Assembly: GCA_009103225.1 (NCBI GenBank)
Contig: RHPI01000638.1
Span: 867,082-931,081 of the forward strand
Source of the DNA: Chlorokybus atmophyticus
Lineage: Eukaryota > Streptophyta > Chlorokybophyceae > Chlorokybales > Chlorokybaceae
DNA: 64,000 nt
Reading direction: 5' to 3'
The notes below the pieces were generated by a model that ran no database searches, was not told the DNA's origin, and worked only from the letters and a program-made list of their open reading frames with translations. Position 1 is the stretch's first letter; each line of letters starts with the position of its first letter. A program made the translations under genes and the position numbers. Below, piece by piece: positions 1 through 10,700 of the stretch.

Positions 1-498
1 GCAAGGCCAGCAGGTAAGCTTGTGACGCTGCTTCTAACTAAAGTACCGTTTCCAATCAAGGCTGCTGCATACATCGAGGCACAGGATGCCAGTAGCTTGA
101 TCCTGTTGACATGCAGTCGCCACTTGTTGTATTAAAGCTTCCACTTGCCAGCATGTCAATCATTGCGTCATGTCGCTCGTCCGTGCCGATGAAAAACTTG
201 CCAGGTGAAGGAGCGAATGCAAACAGAGAAGTCAAAGCTTATGGGGCTGGAAGCAGGCATGCAGGCGTGTGCGCCCAACATGCCAAAGTCCAAGCCGAGT
301 TGGCACGGAAACAGGCTGCAAAGGTGGCTTAATCTGCTCAGCAAGTTGTAGGGCAGTTCTGCAAGCATGCCATGAACATGCATATGTATATGCACGCAGT
401 GCGTGTGACGACGCCCCTTGGACCCAAAAAGTTTATTGAGTCAAGTTGTAACCCTGCAATTTTGGTAACACAGTCGGTCTTGCACAGCAGAAAGGAAA

Positions 499-1318
499 AT
501 GGTACCCTGGAAAGCAGTTAAGCACGCGCGGACGGAGGCCGCAACTATCAAGGCTCGCAACCGCGAAGCGCACAAGCAGGTGGTTAACATGTGTCAGGAA
601 GCATCCGAGAGTCTGTCACAACTACGATTTGTACTACGACTGAGTCGTGACAGACGCTGTTGGATACCGTCAAGTCCGAGATGACAATGTTCATTGAGGC
701 CCCCCAATAAACATTGGTCGCTACATCAATAACTCTCACTGAGATGATCAATCAGCATAGTATGCTGATGACTTTTCGCTAACAGTTGGCAGAGTATCGG
801 GAGGACCTTGGGCAGCAATTGGACATCGTGCTGCACCTTCGCAAACAGGTGACCATAGTGTCTATCACACGAAGGCTTCCTTGCGCATGATGTGATGCAG
901 ACGCCGTACTCTGTGCCATTACATGGCAGGTTACAGACTTGGACAACGTGCTCGCAGCAGAGCGCGAGCTTAATGACAAAACATTGGGTCATGATGCGCA
1001 CGGTGACCACGAGAAGGCCATCCATAGAGCACTTGATACAATACAACGCCAGCTTGCGCAGGTTGATATTATCCTCATGGTCTGGCCGTGTAATGACAGG
1101 TGAAAGACTCCCGCATGATGTACGCAAGCGGGGAAACAAGCTGCTCAATCAGGCGGACGGCTTGCTGACAGCTGCCTTGCAGCTTCTTAATAAAACGTCA
1201 TGACCAAGGCAGTGTGGACGTGACGATATCCAGCACTGCAGGTCGCGGTACCACTGCAGTGGTCACTGATACACTTCAGCTGTTTGGCGGTGGAGGTGCG
1301 CCGGCTTCATTGTTCTGA
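499..1318 (+). CDS. hypothetical helical protein, several short exons (partial model)
   Basis: I do not recognise this protein. Several stretches read as amphipathic helix in successive frames separated by plausible splice signals. The first is an ATG exon at 499 (MVPWKAVKHARTEAATIKAR). Further pieces follow near 664-709, near 787-849 (QLAEYREDLGQQLDIVLHLR, preceded by CTAACAG and followed by CAG|GTGACC), and from about 929 (LDNVLAAERELNDKTLG). A C-terminal piece from about 1183 ends in LFGGGGAPASLF and a TGA at 1316-1318. The Ala/Arg/Glu-rich helices loosely resemble the N-terminal helical exons of the U-box gene at 56442, but I cannot show homology by eye. Exon joins are uncertain and the model could be part of a larger gene. 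Confidence 0.33.
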
Positions 1319-1394
1319 CCGTTGTTTGAACTTATTTCAACATTAAGGCTATGACAAGCACGCTTAGCGTCAGCGACTACTGCCAACGGTTAAC

Positions 1395-2036
1395 ATGTTC
1401 TCAGCAGGCCCGGCACCATTGGCCGTCGTAATGCACACGCCTCGTCGCGAGGCAGGTCAGGCAGTCAGCCAAGCGGTCGACGCTGTGCTAAAGGTTAGCT
1501 GCACATTACAGACTCATGTCAACTCTTTGTGTGCATTGAAGCTCAAGCCAGACGCTCTCTTGCGTGATCGTGTTGCCCAATGCTTCAACCACACACGTGC
1601 TATGCACCAGGCACACGCCCTGCTATCAAACATGCCCAGCATCGACACGCGCACATTTACGGCGGCCGTAATGGACGTCGTATGCGAGAACATCGATACA
1701 GACGTCCGTGGGCAGAGGATCGTTGTGGAAGGGCTCAGCTCCATCACCAGCATGCAGAGTGAAGTTTGTAATGTGCAGTTGTAAATTGACCACGACAGCG
1801 TACTGACAGCTTGCAGCTGATGGATATTGTCGCAACAACATGCCAATTTCTGTGTGGTGCAGAGCGTGCCTTGCACTGCAGTGGTCAATGATTGGGTTCT
1901 CTTGCGCACATGGCTTGACATGTGGATGCAGTCTGTGTGGGAAGATGAGCGGCGCTTGAAAATAACAGCAGTTGCCAAACAGGACGAACTCTACTCGTAT
2001 CGCCGAGAACTCCTGGATGATGCTGTTCTGGAGTAA
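1395..2036 (+). CDS. hypothetical helical protein
   Basis: Unrecognised. An ATG at 1395 opens about 125 residues that look helical (for example REAGQAVSQAVDAVLKVSC and LLRDRVAQCFNHTRAMHQAH). A second coding-like stretch after CTGCAG near 1880 reads NDWVLLRTWLDMWMQSVWED and ends DDAVLE with TAA at 2034-2036. The connection between the two exons was not resolved, because no donor in the right phase is obvious near 1765. It may be the 3' part of the gene at 499-1318 rather than a separate gene. No membrane segment or known motif is visible. Confidence 0.33.
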
Positions 2037-2819
2037 CCATCAGCACCTTTTAGACATGCGCCTTTTTCCACCTGTCAGAACTGCACATGAAGAGTTTGTA
2101 GCAAGCACGTACAGCGAGGCCAAGTGACGCACGTAGTCAGATGGCGTGTAAGTGTTTGTGGTTGAGTGCAAAGCGCTCTTATCAAGCATCTGTTTGATTG
2201 TAGCAGTTGAGCGTAATGAGTTGTCAAGTTGCAGCGAGGAAACAAGGATGTTACAGCATATGCAAGCGCACGTTAAAGTGGCAGGCTGTTACACTATGTA
2301 TAACTATTGAAGTGATTCCCGCTACACCCCCATTGGTGGTCACACCACATGAGACTGACCATGACATGTACTTCGTGTCCATGCGCATTGTAAGTGATGT
2401 GCGAGGGCTGTTGACTCACCGTGACAGCTACAACTATTGATTGGCAGATGGCGGGTCAACAACTGCCAAGTGAAGCCTGACTAAGTGCTGGTGCTGCCCC
2501 TGTCGTATTTGGCAACAGCAGCTGGTGTCTTTGGGGCGCTAGAATCTTTGGCCCTGAGTGCCGGCGCCGGTGTGCCTGCGCGCAGGTGCGTGGTGGCTTG
2601 GCGGTTGGCTTATTTTGTATATGCAGGCAGCCAGCACAGCAAGCAAACACAGACGGGCAGGGGTTGAGGAATAAAGAAGGCAATTTGCACAGCTATACAA
2701 CTCCAGGCCGCTACAGACAATGCAAGTGGTGCATCATAAGCTTCACAGTCACGAGCCTGCTAAAGGTTATGAAGTTCACGGTACTGGTGCCTGCCAGTAT
2801 TACTCAGTACTATCAGCGG
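2037..2819. other. intergenic, nothing recognised
   Basis: About 780 nt between the helical gene and the first BTB copy. Short open frames exist on both strands but none shows splice-bounded coding character or a known motif. Confidence 0.4.
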
Positions 2820-3753
2820 CTAGTAGTAGCGCAAAACAGTTAGAGTTTTGGGATCAATCAGCCTGCGCTGTCCGCCGCCAAGTAAAAAGTTCTCTCGCGT
2901 CCAGCCCGGTGGGCATGGCGAGTTCTCTGGCAAGCTGGCGCTGAACTCCAGGATCCGACATTTGTTCCGGTAGCTTGCGGTGAAGATGTCAACAAGTGTA
3001 TCTGTACGACACTTGACTAGTTCTTCCCTCCGAAACTCCCTCATGCTCACCTCAGCACGCGACAGCTGAGCGATTGCTGTGGTTCGCAGAAGCTGCAAGT
3101 CGTATGTGTCAGCTACTGCCGCCATCTTGGCTGGTTCATTCACCACAAAAGGGGAGAGGTACTTTTCACAGCAATCTTTCAGCATTTGCAGGTTGTATTT
3201 CCTCGCTAACTCGAGCATAGCAAGTGCATCTTCCTGTATGTGACGATGATTCAAGAACTGCACTGCAGCCAGTCGTACTACTAAGACCTGTTCTTAGCAG
3301 GAACAGAGTCTTACCATGTTGGTGAATTGCAGCTGCTCTGGCTTTGTAGGACTCAATTGGTTCAGTATTCGCTCCATCAGCAGTGGGCTGTCGTCGTCCA
3401 AAGTCAGCTTAGTGGCTTTGGTGTCTGCGAGCATGCCTTTAAGCACGCTGCTGTGCCGTGCCAGCAACCACCGGCTGGTTCGCAAGCTTTGCCCTGCCCA
3501 GCGAATCCATGGTGCACTCAAGTGGACTGCAGTACGGCTTGATGTTGACTTGCAATGCAAGCTACGCTCAACTTGTTGCTGAATGATGCATGCCATGACA
3601 TCAGCTGTTGTGCACATGGGACCAGCAACTTGCTGGTCCCAAGTGCAAAGCTGCTAGCGTCCACATTTAGCTGGTAGTACCTTGTGCAACAAGGGTGAAG
3701 TCACAGTAGTCCTGGCCTTGCGCCTCACCCTCTTTGCCAACCGGCTTGTCCAT
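2820..3753 (-). CDS. BTB/POZ domain protein, intact copy (copy A)
   Basis: Three exons on the minus strand: 3753-3681, 3493-3315 and 3233-2820, with donors GT at 3680, GT at 3314 and acceptors AG before 3493 and 3233. Phases are 1 then 0 and the stop is TAG. The predicted protein is 221 aa. Exon 1 starts MDKPVGKEGEAQ and leads into the BTB start DYCDFTLVAQG. Exon 2 carries the BTB core (LRTSRWLLARHSSVLKGML). Exon 3 gives the BTB C-terminal helices (ALAMLELARKYNLQMLKDC) and a further helical tail. BTB domains form dimers and usually recruit Cullin-3 ubiquitin ligases; no Kelch, MATH or NPH3 partner domain follows, so the substrate-binding role is unclear. The start was chosen because every family copy begins with MD/ME at the same place. 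It heads a family of at least seven copies in 20 kb and is one of two that read without damage. Confidence 0.87.
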
Positions 3754-4235
3754 CACGGGCTGCCGCTTGTGCGTCTTGCCAACATACGCAGTCGTGAGCT
3801 TGCCAGTTACCCTAGCCAAGCACGTGAGCTTCTGACCCACATTATAAGTTGTCGAGCGCATTAGATCAAGTTCAAAACTTACAACCTGATGGACTGGTCG
3901 ACGCTCGCTATGACCGCTCGACGAAGGTTGAAGTGGTGTCGCCAGCATGCAATACACGCTGCTTGAACAGCGTAAGAATGCCAGGTGTAGATAGCTGCGT
4001 GAACAGCAGCAGTGGGCGTGATGCCGTCACATCAGTTGATGGCAACAAGACTGGTTGTGACATCTTGGAAAAGGTTGACGTGACAGATGACTGCCTTTTT
4101 CTCTTACTCACTGCGTCGACTCACGCATGCTGACCAGCGCAACAAGCTGCGCAACTTCTAATGGGCAGCTTGCGGGTGGGCTGCTTGCGCAAGCAGCCCA
4201 GCAAGTTTCCCAATACCTCAAGAATTTGCAAGGCA

Positions 4236-4333
4236 TGACCACATCACGGCTGTGTGACTTGGGCATGTGTATCGATAGGCCACGCCCACTGCAGCCAGAG
4301 TGGTTGAGCACTGTTGTTGCTACTAGCAGTCAT
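4236..4333 (-). repeat. dispersed repeat R1, copy 1
   Basis: Read on the minus strand this stretch contains GCAACAACAGTGCTCAACCA, then a GGCTGCAGTGGGCGTGGCC-like block, then ACATGCCCAAGTCACACAGC and GTGATGTGGTCATGCC. The same blocks in the same order and spacing recur on the plus strand at about 11325-11436 and, in part, at 11440-11522. A shorter match lies near 5995-6070. No coding potential is apparent. It is probably a degenerate mobile-element fragment; the family is unknown. Confidence 0.6.
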
Positions 4334-4876
4334 GGGGGTCTGACAGCAGGAAGGTCTATCAGCAAGAAGAAGAAGCAGGACGCTGCACCTAAACATTCAA
4401 CCTCCCTGCATGACTCTGTGCACCTTCTCGCTGGGGGTTGGCAAGTTCGTGGTGCTGCTGTTATCGTTGTTTTTGCTGTTGTTGTCCTTGTTGCCTGCTC
4501 AGTGTCATCGACGATACTCGGTAGTGGTGGTGCCGCTTGTTGTCGAATATGGCATCTCGTTAGACAATGCGTAGCACAAGCACGCTGCTGCATTCGAGGC
4601 AATTGGGGCTAAAACTCTTACTTCAACATTATAATCTACTCAGCCTTGCAGTCTGTTCGTTGGCATCAAAACTGTTTTGTACCAAGCCATGGTTGCGTGC
4701 ATGTTGCCATGGTAGAGCGGTGGTGCTGACTGACTGCAAGCAACATGCAGTCGGCCGCCTTAAGTCGCCTGCACACCAACCTGCGCACACACACCTGCAC
4801 GCGCGCGCATACCTGCGCGCATGTGGCACAGGTAGTGTTTGATTGAATACGGGGAGGGGTGTGTGTGACAATTTCA

Positions 4877-5494
4877 CTACCTGCCGGCAGGCAGACAGTT
4901 CAGACTAGTAGCGGCGAGACCCGTTTCACGAATGTTGGTCGTGAACGCAACAAACATATCTGTGAACTGTTGATATGCGACACTGAAGCAGCTGCTCCTT
5001 AAGGTCGTTGACTTGAAGTTCTTTACAAGACAGGCGCTCCACCGCGGCTTCCCGCAGCTGTTGCAAATCATACTTATCCGCCAGTGCGGCCATCCTGGCA
5101 GCATCCCGTGGCACATAGTCTATGAGGTCCATTTCGCAGCGATGGAGCAAGACAGGCACGTCGTACTTCCTCGCAAACTCTGTCATGGCAACTGCATCAT
5201 CCTGCACGAAGCAATGAGTCAAGGAGGCTGCAAACGGCTATACAGAGCTGCAGTACATACGTCCTGCACTCTGTATCCATATCAACTCTGTTCGTTGGTA
5301 AATGTATATGGCCACACAATGCTGTCAAAGGTCGTGTGCTCTGGCTTTGTGACATGTGACCAACTAGCAGCCCATGTCGTGTGCAAAGCTGCTGGCGTCT
5401 ACCGTATGCTCAGCAGGGTAGTACCTGGCACGACAAGGGTAAAGTCGGAGTAGTCCTGTTCTTGCTTATCGCCCTCGTTGCCAAGGATGTCCAT
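4877..5494 (-). pseudogene. BTB/POZ gene remnant lacking its central exon (copy B)
   Basis: Exon 1 is at 5494-5425 (MDILGNEGDKQEQDYSDFTL, then VVPG) with a GT donor. The C-terminal exon starts at 5201 after GTGCAG (DDAVAMTEFARKYDVPVLLH) and runs to about 4950. The roughly 220 nt between them contain nothing resembling the central BTB exon that copies A, E, F and G have. In the last exon the frame shifts after LLQCRISTV: the conserved continuation (MFVAFTTNIRETGLAATSLN) is in a different frame and ends at 4877. Without the core strand-helix segment the BTB fold cannot form, so this is most likely a pseudogene. A remote central exon cannot be excluded. Confidence 0.75.
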
Positions 5495-6410
5495 CTCGGG
5501 CTGCCGCCTGTGTGTCTTGAAAGAGGAAATGCCGTGCACAAGAGGCGTGGGCTTGTAAATGCCACTGTAGCCAAGCATATATAAACTCTTCTGGCCTACA
5601 AGTCATCACTTCGTAGGCTGTCAAGGGCATTATCTGGTACACACCTCACAGCCTGCTGGCCTGATCGTCGCTCGCCATCACACAGCTTGAAGCGGTGTCA
5701 TAGGCCTACGCCGTGGCCAAAGGCTAGCGTACAACATACGCTGCTGCTTGGATAGCTGTCCAAGCACCCTATGCTGTACGCTGGATGCGCAACGCTGCGG
5801 TTGACAGCAGCAGTGGTAGCATGAGGAGTGTTTGCAGCCACACGGCTGCATCATGCAGCGACTTTTTATGTATATGCTGGAGCTGGTCACATAATCTGAT
5901 TGTTTCAGCTTGCGCAGGTAGTGTGCAGGCTGCCCGCAGTTGCACAGCTTGCCTGTGCACTACTTGCGCTGGTTTGTTGTTTTGAAGTGTTGTGTGGCAT
6001 GGCGACACCACAGCTGTGTGACTTAAGCAGCTGCGGTTGGTTGGCCAAACCCAGCTGGTATTGTTGCTGATCTAACAACACAAATTAGAGGCGAGGAGCT
6101 GCAGTCCAACGCCCTGTCCACCTTCTCGCCGGACTGGTCCCTGAGGGGTAGGCAAGTACGTGACTTGTCGTCTTGGAACTTCGAGGTGACCTTGTCAGTT
6201 TTGTCTTGTTAGAAATGGTTCCGACTGATGACAAAAGGCCACTCTCGTGACATGCGCACCAAAAGCAGGCTGCAATAGAGGCAACGTCAAGAACACCGTC
6301 TTCATATCTTACTCATCCTTGACTTATGCTTATTACTACCTACTTGTAAAGAGCCAAGCCATGTCTGTATTCACAATGCCAGTCATGGTAAAGAATGGTA
6401 CTGACTGCCT
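5495..6410. other. intergenic, repeat fragments
   Basis: No gene is seen. A stretch near 5995-6070 (CACAGCTGTGTGACTTAAGC) resembles part of repeat R1. Confidence 0.4.
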
Positions 6411-6444
6411 GTAGTCATCTGACCTCCGGAGGTCAGATGGCTAC
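6411..6444. repeat. 34-bp palindrome
   Basis: A perfect 24-bp palindrome at 6416-6439 is centred on CTCCGGAG with arms CATCTGACCTCC / GGAGGTCAGATG. Beyond one mismatch (6415/6440) it continues with GTAG / CTAC, giving 17-nt arms with no loop. It lies 40 nt upstream of a second, looped inverted repeat. Confidence 0.9.
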
Positions 6445-6483
6445 ATAGATCCAGTCGCCGCAAGTGAGCCTGCACATGTATCT

Positions 6484-6560
6484 ACCACCGAGATACAACA
6501 CGGTTTGTGTGCACAGTTCGCTGTACAGCAAACACACAAAGCGTGTTGTATCTCGGTGGT
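6484..6560. repeat. 77-nt inverted repeat with 28-bp stem
   Basis: The left arm ACCACCGAGATACAACACG (6484-6502) is perfectly complementary to 6542-6560. After one mismatch the pairing continues for 8 more base pairs (TTTGTGTG with CACACAAA). The loop is about 20 nt. A hairpin of this size fits either a small foldback element or a microRNA-like precursor. No open reading frame uses it in a convincing way. Confidence 0.9.
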
Positions 6561-6996
6561 GGATCATGCGTTGGAATGAGATGGAGTGTGTGACGTCATG
6601 GAGCACAGTGGAATGCAAAGCACGTGCATAGTTGCGAGACACCACGGTGCATGCTGCGATGGCACTACAGACTTCTGTACAGACTCGCGCGCACTCAGAG
6701 GCTCGCGCATGAGCGCATGTGCCACATGCAATGCGTCCATCTGTACTGGCAGTAACGGATTGAACATTGCACAAGCACTGGTTGAACATTTATTCTCCAG
6801 GGGTTGACGTGACGCAGGGGCTTCACACTGTCACAATGCAAAGCGACAGCGAGTTAGTGGCTAAGCAAGTTGCGCTGCGCAACAGGCCCTGCTGCTCACA
6901 ATCCAAACAGCAGCGACTGAGGAACGGAGCACGTGCGCATGAGGAACAGGAAGTGCCCCATACACAAGCGATCGCACTAGCAAGCAATGCATAGCG

Positions 6997-7080
6997 CTCA
7001 CCCGGAGGGCCTGCCGCCGCTCAAAGCTGGTTTACAAGGACGATGCCAGGTTGATGGTTGATATCGATGACGTGCTGAAG
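6997..7080 (+). CDS. possible isolated coding exon
   Basis: 28 codons read without a stop (SKLVYKDDARLMVDIDDVLK) and end exactly at AAG|GTACCA, a good donor. Upstream, 6840-6990 is also open and Lys/Arg/Gln-rich. No domain is recognised and no partner exon could be assigned, so the call is weak. Confidence 0.2.
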
Positions 7081-7445
7081 GTACCAACACAAACACTTGG
7101 TGACGCCTAGCTCGCAGTCTGTGCGCAGCCCACATACATAGTCTCCGCGCACGCGCATGCATGCATGTGCTCATGCATGGGTGTACACGCAGGAGGAGCC
7201 AACAGCAGTCGTGTTAGGTGCAGCGGAAACGCAAACATATGCCGTCCGGCATCAGCTCAGTGACGATGATGACGACATCAATGACAACAACATGTGTATG
7301 GGCGCGCGCATGGGGATGGCTGAGCCTCAGGCAGATACGTACATGTATCGTCTGTATTAGGATTTACTTGCATGCTGTACGAGTAGTGACCCCCACAAGG
7401 AGCTTTTACTGTGTTTGTACGCTCATGTTACCCAAACAACTTGAG

Positions 7446-10400
7446 TTAACTATACTCGGGTGGCGCCACCAGCTCCTCCAGAGCTGCAAAGACAGCAGTC
7501 ATCGTCGGGTGCATGTTGGCCTCAACCGCGGTGCATTGCACGGCAAGCCTGGTCACTTAGTACACTTGAGAGATGTCACACTCGCCAGCGGCAAACAGGT
7601 GGGGATCAAGCACCTCTCGAAACGCCTCCATCCCCTCCGCCACCTGGCTACGGCCTGCAAGCAACCAACAGCGTGTATTGCGTTTTTATATTTTTTTGGG
7701 TTATTGACACATGTGCACAATGAGGCAAACAAAAATAATCACGTTGCACACAAAAGGCTTTAAGCGGCTACATGTGAGTGGGGTCGTGCACATTTATGCA
7801 TAGGGGGAGGGGGANNNNNNNNNNNNNNNNNNNNNNNNNNNNNNNNNNNNNNNNNNNNNNNNNNNNNNNNNNNNNNNNNNNNNNNNNNNNNNNNNNNNNN
7901 NNNNNNNNNNNNNNNNNNNNNNNNNNNNNNNNNNNNNNNNNNNNNNNNNNNNNNNNNNNNNNNNNNNNNNNNNNNNNNNNNNNNNNNNNNNNNNNNNNNN
8001 NNNNNNNNNNNNNNNNNNNNNNNNNNNNNNNNNNNNNNNNNNNNNNNNNNNNNNNNNNNNNNNNNNNNNNNNNNNNNNNNNNNNNNNNNNNNNNNNNNNN
8101 NNNNNNNNNNNNNNNNNNNNNNNNNNNNNNNNNNNNNNNNNNNNNNNNNNNNNNNNNNNNNNNNNNNNNNNNNNNNNNNNNNNNNNNNNNNNNNNNNNNN
8201 NNNNNNNNNNNNNNNNNNNNNNNNNNNNNNNNNNNNNNNNNNNNNNNNNNNNNNNNNNNNNNNNNNNNNNNNNNNNNNNNNNNNNNNNNNNNNNNNNNNN
8301 NNNNNNNNNNNNNNNNNNNNNNNNNNNNNNNNNNNNNNNNNNNNNNNNNNNNNNNNNNNNNNNNNNNNNNNNNNNNNNNNNNNNNNNNNNNNNNNNNNNN
8401 NNNNNNNNNNNNNNNNNNNNNNNNNNNNNNNNNNNNNNNNNNNNNNNNNNNNNNNNNNNNNNNNNNNNNNGGGAGGGAGGGAGGGAGGGAGGGAGGGAGG
8501 GAGGGACATACCTTGTTCATGAATGTATACAGCCAGTGAGCCGTTTTGAAGGAAACTGTAGGACCAGCATGACTTGGTTTGCTTCCGAGCAATACCCAAA
8601 CATGTTGACCAGGTTGGGATGCTTCACCCTGGCCAACATGACGACCTCTGTGGCTAGCTCCCCGCTCGCAGCCGCTGCGGACACCTCCATCCTCTTCACA
8701 GCCACCGAAGTGCCATCGCGCAAGGCTCCACTGGTACAGCGCACTACACATCAACACTTGCCTCGACAGCAGCAGTGGCGCATTGTAAACGTGGTTCTTA
8801 CAGTTAACATTACCTGTAGCCGATCCCGAAAGCACCCCCCCCTATGCGATGCAAAGCGCTGAACCACTCCGTGGCTTCGCCGAGTTCTTGGAAGGAGTAT
8901 ATTTTGCAACCAGCTGGCAACTCTACGCCCATTGACAGGTTGGTGACATTAAGGCTGACGTTAACGTTGACGCCTGACACAAGTCAGCAGGCACATTCAC
9001 CCCTCAGTGACTCTTGCACTGACTCTAGTTGACAGCTGTTCCCACACTACTGTTGTCACACTGTCACAGCTGGCAGTTATGGAAGGCATGCAAGGGATGT
9101 TGCAGTTTGCAGGCATGAGATGAATGTAAGAGGAACAGGGCGATGCAACTTGAGCAAAGGTTGCTTGCTGACACTGTTACGGGGCCAATGCACGAATATT
9201 TGCAAATCCAGGCTTACCGTTTCCCAAAGAAGGGCTGCTGATGTATGGGTTGTTGCCCGCATCTTTCCGAGGGGGTGGACTCCCGCGTTGACGACGTGGC
9301 TTCATCAACAGAAGTAGAGTGCAACACCCAGTGAAATGCATGCGATGGGCGCAGCCACCCCTCCCGCATTAGCTGCAGTGTTGGATGATGTGGATGATGA
9401 TGGTGGCGCAATGGAAGGTGGAGAAGCAATATGGAGGGTGAGAGGAGGGATGAAGGCAGCAGCGGGGGACGGGGATGGTGACAGCTGCACTGCCACGCAC
9501 AAAACATCTCTCACACACTTGTCAAGCAGCTGATATTACGAGCTGAGTCAACATCACTCCATCGTCTGTGCCTCAGTAACACAGCGCACCACATGCGCTA
9601 CTTAATGCACTTGCGTTCGCATATTGCCGTGTGCGGTGCCGAGTCAAAGTGATAATCCCAACCAAAGTAGTTGCCAGGAGACTGCCACAAGGTGACGCGG
9701 TTCTGACCACAACCACTTGGGTTCATGTTGTCTGGATCGTTGATGAAACTGGAGTACAGCAACAGACCACCATCGCCATATTGAAAGTTGCACGCACAAT
9801 CGCACTGTCGCGACAACTTGTTACGCTGGTCTCTTGTAGTTTGATCAGAGATTGCACTGTGCGAGACACAGCACAACACTTTAGACAAAGAAAGACCAGC
9901 ACGCAGCGTTGCTTAGATGCTTAGACAGCAGACCACCACGTGCACGTAAGGGCGTGTGTGCTACCATTGCACTGTAGTTCTTACCTGCAGTTTGCGTTGG
10001 AGCTTCCGCAGCTGGTGCAGACGCAGACAAAGTCTTGACTGCCATCGCAGTTGCTGCAACAACATCTGTAGTGCCGTGGTCACACCAGGTTTCACACGGT
10101 ATAGCAGGCATGCAAATAGACAACAATAAAGAGGTAGATTTGCCGTGCATATGCACGCAATTGGGTCGACAGAAAACTGTTCTGGGTGAGTATGGCATGC
10201 CACGCACAAGCATGCAGATTTGCAGATTGGGCATGTACGCGCCTTACGGCTTTGCAACTCCCCACTCGTTGAACTCCAATCCAAGCTACCTGTTTGCATG
10301 ATGACGTGGGAGAACACAATTTGAATCAGCAACCGGGCAAAAGAGAAAGAAACCAAGCTACCAAGCCCCACCAGGAGTTTCTGATTCAAACACATTGTGG

Positions 10401-10700
10401 GAATGGAAACACAGGAGGAACTTACATTATTGTTTGCGACTTCTGTCGCCTTGTCATTTTCTGCCTGGCTTTTTATACAAGCTAAGTACGCACCTCGCTC
10501 CGCGCACGCCTGCACAGAACGATGCACTTGTAAACAATTGACAATGATGCAATTTGCAGGAAGTGCAGCTGCGCCACAAGACAGACCTGCTCTGCTGCAT
10601 CGTAGGCAAACTGGCTCTCAAGTAACAGGTAGCATTTGGAGCTTCCAGGCACAGGCGTCCAACCGCTGGGACAGTTGAGCTTGTGCGCTGAGCATGCCAC
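7446..10700 (-). CDS. C-type-lectin receptor-like kinase, interrupted by assembly gap and lesions
   Basis: Read on the minus strand, pieces occur in the order of a receptor kinase. The ectodomain has C-type-lectin features: CPSGWTPVPGSSKCYLLLES up to a donor at 10587; exon 10509-10426 (ERGAYLACIKSQAENDKATE); and a late exon ending near 9598 (NDPDNMNPSGC, GWDY, TAICERK). A Pro/Ser-rich stalk and hydrophobic segment (GGVAAPIACISLGVALYF) follow at about 9490-9318, then a basic juxtamembrane piece (KPRRQRGSPPPRKDAGN) at about 9310-9210. Kinase exon 8922-8814 has the glycine loop IGGGAFG; exon 8730-8512 has VAVKRM and the HPNLVNMFGYC segment. The kinase tail is at 7654-7446 (HPTMTAVFAALEEL). The catalytic loop must lie in the N gap at 7815-8470. 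Damage: one extra base near 8570 shifts the frame before FLQNGSLA; the frame changes after the membrane segment; an in-frame TAA sits at 7557-7559. It may be a pseudogene, or contain assembly errors. Joining lectin and kinase into one gene is inference from order, strand and domain logic; the 5' end is unresolved. Confidence 0.6.
7815..8470. other. assembly gap, 656 N
   Basis: An unbroken run of N. It is flanked on the left by GGGGGAGGGGGA and on the right by a GGGA tandem array, so a low-complexity purine repeat probably broke the assembly. It falls inside the kinase domain of the receptor kinase gene. Confidence 1.
8471..8506. repeat. (GGGA)n microsatellite at gap edge
   Basis: Nine tandem GGGA units immediately right of the N run. 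On the kinase gene's strand this lies just inside an intron, after the donor at 8511. Confidence 0.95.

Noticed and set aside
7760-8835. Long open frames spanning 7760-8835 on both strands
   Set aside because: They are open only because they translate the N run; only the minus-strand kinase exons at their right end are real.
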